From Parapedobacter indicus (GTDB lineage Bacteria > Bacteroidota > Bacteroidia > Sphingobacteriales > Sphingobacteriaceae), in contig NZ_FOQO01000011.1 in assembly GCF_900113765.1 (NCBI RefSeq), positions 62,001 through 126,000 on the forward strand: a stretch of 64,000 nt of DNA, written 5' to 3'. Positions 62,301-64,000 of the stretch are shown piece by piece. How positions within the stretch are numbered: the first letter of the stretch is position 1; each line of letters starts with the position of its first letter. The position numbers were made by a program, and so were the translations under genes. Under the pieces are notes generated by a model. It ran no database searches and had not been told where the DNA came from. It worked only from the letters and a program-made list of their open reading frames with translations.

Positions 62301-62915
62301 ATGAACTTTTCCTCCAAGCTGCTGGAACAGGCGGTGATTGAATTTGGGCGTCTGCCCGGGGTGGGACAGAAGACCGCCCTGCGCCTGGTGCTGCACCTAC
62401 TGAAACAACCCGAGGCCGATGTCATGCGGTTTACCGAGGCGTTGAATCGCTTGAAACAGGAAATCCGGTATTGTACCACGTGCCATAATATTTCCGATCA
62501 AACAATTTGCGAGATATGTGCCTCGCATAAACGTGACAAGGGATTGATCTGTGTGGTTGAGGATACGCGCGACGTGATGGCCATCGAAAATACCAATCAA
62601 TATCACGGCGTATACCACGTGTTGGGTGGACTGATATCGCCCATGGACGGAGTAGGGCCGTCTGACCTTCAAATTGACAGCTTGGTTGGCCGTTTGAAGG
62701 CCGGAGGGATACATGAGGTGGTCCTGGCGTTAAGTGCTACCATGGAAGGGGATACCACTATCTTTTACCTGTATAAGAAGCTCAAGGATTTCGGCGTGCA
62801 GATCAGTACGATTGCGCGGGGCATTGCCTTTGGCGGTGAACTGGAATATGTGGATGAAGTAACCCTTGGCCGATCCATCGCTACCCGCGTACCTTATGAA
62901 CGGAGTATTGCCTAA
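62301..62915 (+). CDS. recR: Recombination mediator RecR
   Basis: 204 residues from ATG 62301. Helix-hairpin-helix RLPGVGQKTALRL near the N-terminus, a four-cysteine zinc finger CTTCHNISDQTICEIC (about 57-72), a Toprim domain with VVEDTRD, and the C-terminal Walker B-like region. With RecF/RecO it loads RecA at gaps. The following methyltransferase starts 1 nt after its stop. Confidence 0.96.
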   Translation: MNFSSKLLEQAVIEFGRLPGVGQKTALRLVLHLLKQPEADVMRFTEALNRLKQEIRYCTTCHNISDQTICEICASHKRDKGLICVVEDTRDVMAIENTNQYHGVYHVLGGLISPMDGVGPSDLQIDSLVGRLKAGGIHEVVLALSATMEGDTTIFYLYKKLKDFGVQISTIARGIAFGGELEYVDEVTLGRSIATRVPYERSIA

Positions 62916-62916
62916 G

Positions 62917-63723
62917 ATGGAAGAACTGGATTACATCAGCAAAAACAGGCAGTCGTGGAACAACCGTGTGGATGTGCATGTTCAATCTGCATTTTATGAT
63001 AACGAGCGTTTCCTCCAAGGGAAATCTTCGTTAAACGCGATTGAACTCGGATTGCTGGGTGACGTTGCAGGAAAAACCATACTGCACTTACAATGTCATT
63101 TTGGACAAGACAGCATCTCGTTGGCCCGAATGGGGGCTTCCGTCACGGCTGTTGACCTTTCGGATAGGGCCATTGAAAAAGGCCGGCTGTTTGCGGAACA
63201 GATCGGTGTAGCCGTTGATTTTATCTGTTGCGATATTTATGATTTAGCTGGTCATTTGGATAGGCAGTTTGACATTGTATTCACAAGCTACGGCACCATC
63301 GGCTGGCTTCCGGACCTGGATAAGTGGGGGGCACTCGTGTCGCGCTTCCTAAAACCGGGAGGTAAATTTGTATTTGTGGAATTTCACCCGGTGGTGTGGA
63401 TGTTCGATGACGATTTCGACCGCATCGCTTATCCATACTCCAGTTCTGAGGCATTTGTCGAAACACAATCGGGTACGTATGCCGAACGTGATGCTCCAAT
63501 TGAATCCCAATACGTCTGCTGGAACCATGGACTCGGGAAGGTACTGCAAGCATTGGTGGGTGCCAGACTTGAACTCATTTCCTTTGAAGAATTCGACTAT
63601 TCTCCCTACAATTGCTTTAAACATGCGATTGAATACGAGCCGGGAAAATTCCGGATCGAGCATATAGGTAACAAAATGCCAATGGTGTATGCGTTGAAAG
63701 CCCTTCAAAAAAACAAACCTTGA
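62917..63723 (+). CDS. Class I SAM-dependent methyltransferase
   Basis: 268 residues from ATG 62917 (ATG 62896, within recR, is also in frame). SAM-binding motif I is LHLQCHFGQDSISLARMGA (about 57-75), followed by VTAVDLSD and FTSYGTIGWLPDL; motif I has Gln-Cys-His in place of the usual DxGxG, as in the Bacteroidota group of this family. Substrate unknown. Coupled with recR upstream and a dehydrogenase downstream. Confidence 0.9.
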   Translation: MEELDYISKNRQSWNNRVDVHVQSAFYDNERFLQGKSSLNAIELGLLGDVAGKTILHLQCHFGQDSISLARMGASVTAVDLSDRAIEKGRLFAEQIGVAVDFICCDIYDLAGHLDRQFDIVFTSYGTIGWLPDLDKWGALVSRFLKPGGKFVFVEFHPVVWMFDDDFDRIAYPYSSSEAFVETQSGTYAERDAPIESQYVCWNHGLGKVLQALVGARLELISFEEFDYSPYNCFKHAIEYEPGKFRIEHIGNKMPMVYALKALQKNKP

Positions 63724-64000
63724 ATGAATTGAAAAACAAAACAGTCGTTATCACAGGTGCGTCATCCGGTATCGGCCTAGCCTGTGCGGAGGCATTTGCA
63801 CGGCAGGGAACATCTCTCGTGTTGGGTGCAAGACGTTATGTCGATTTATGTACAATCAGCCAATCCTTAGAGTCGACGTATGGCATACGTGCGGTAGCCG
63901 TGCAGTGCGATGTAGCCAAAGAAACGGATTGCCAGATGCTGATACAGCAAGCAGTAACTACTTTTGGCGGTGTGGATGTATTGGTAAATAATGCGGGAAT
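63720..64000 (+). CDS. Short-chain dehydrogenase/reductase, 3' end outside window
   Basis: The first 93 codons are present, from TTG 63720 overlapping the methyltransferase stop (TTGA). VVITGASSGIGLACAEA is the Rossmann cofactor motif (TGxxxGIG), and DVLVNNAG follows at the right edge. Arg residues after the second strand (LGARR) suggest NADP(H) preference. SDR enzymes oxidise or reduce hydroxyl/keto groups; the substrate is unknown. Confidence 0.92.
   Translation, partial: MNELKNKTVVITGASSGIGLACAEAFARQGTSLVLGARRYVDLCTISQSLESTYGIRAVAVQCDVAKETDCQMLIQQAVTTFGGVDVLVNNAG

Overview
The window reads as chromosomal DNA of a Bacteroidota bacterium, most likely a Sphingobacteriaceae member of moderate GC (Parapedobacter/Sphingobacterium-like; this placement is inferred from gene content only). 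The signs are TonB-dependent receptors with N-terminal carboxypeptidase-regulatory-like domains, a large alpha-2-macroglobulin lipoprotein, ECF sigma/anti-sigma control, an Obg without the C-terminal OCT extension, and repeated use of the Bacteroidota promoter -7 box TAnnTTTG instead of TATAAT. No phage, insertion sequence, CRISPR array or rRNA is visible. The one mobile-type remnant is a toxin-antitoxin pair with a broken toxin.

Layout. 1-5.4 kb: minus-strand alpha-2-macroglobulin (runs off the left edge), a membrane-anchored metallo-beta-lactamase-fold hydrolase and an alpha/beta hydrolase. 5.5-9.2 kb: tRNA-Arg(ACG), adk, obgE, convergent panB, tandem universal stress protein. 9.2-12.9 kb: prpB-prpC-prpD methylcitrate cycle operon. 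12.9-15.5 kb: RluA-type pseudouridine synthase, a small CxxC membrane protein, a DUF983 zinc-ribbon membrane protein, rfbC, DUF4286. 15.6-19.9 kb: an S9-peptidase-like lipoprotein that has lost its nucleophile and histidine, overlapping a histidine kinase and followed by its OmpR-type regulator. 20-24.4 kb: greA, HIT hydrolase, DedA, ppa, CNNM/CorC-type protein, rsmE. 24.4-31.1 kb: DUF3299-like protein, histidine-rich FtsX permease and ATPase, divergent from a TonB receptor plus a beta-helix lipoprotein, probably a metal uptake locus. 31.4-34.6 kb: two exported ferritin-like proteins divergent from an ECF sigma/anti-sigma pair. 34.7-41.1 kb: TauE/SafE exporter, aquaporin, TonB receptor divergent from a MocR-type regulator, Zn-phospholipase/S1-P1-like protein. 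41.4-49.5 kb: glycosyltransferase + GH1 glucosidase, a lipoprotein, a second DedA, an MFS exporter, a secreted FKBP, an aldo/keto reductase, a 3 x 48 bp repeat, a secreted sugar isomerase/epimerase. 49.5-59.3 kb: minus-strand kdsB, deoxynucleoside kinase and trpS; fatty-acid desaturase; mazG; hybrid histidine kinase; clpB. 59.4-64 kb: PadR regulator with membrane proteins, antitoxin plus truncated toxin, LOG-family protein, recR, methyltransferase, and the start of a short-chain dehydrogenase.

Most genes are housekeeping or central metabolism. The observations most worth following are: (1) the pseudo-peptidase/histidine kinase/response regulator module at 15.6-19.9 kb, a plausible three-component sensing system; (2) a recurrent -7 box / 4-nt spacer / ATG geometry in several genes that predicts leaderless mRNAs, including one gene whose start region is triplicated; (3) a 48-bp in-frame tandem repeat forming a small ORF coupled to the next gene; (4) a MocR regulator with arginine where the PLP lysine should be; (5) a truncated YoeB-like toxin beside an intact antitoxin.
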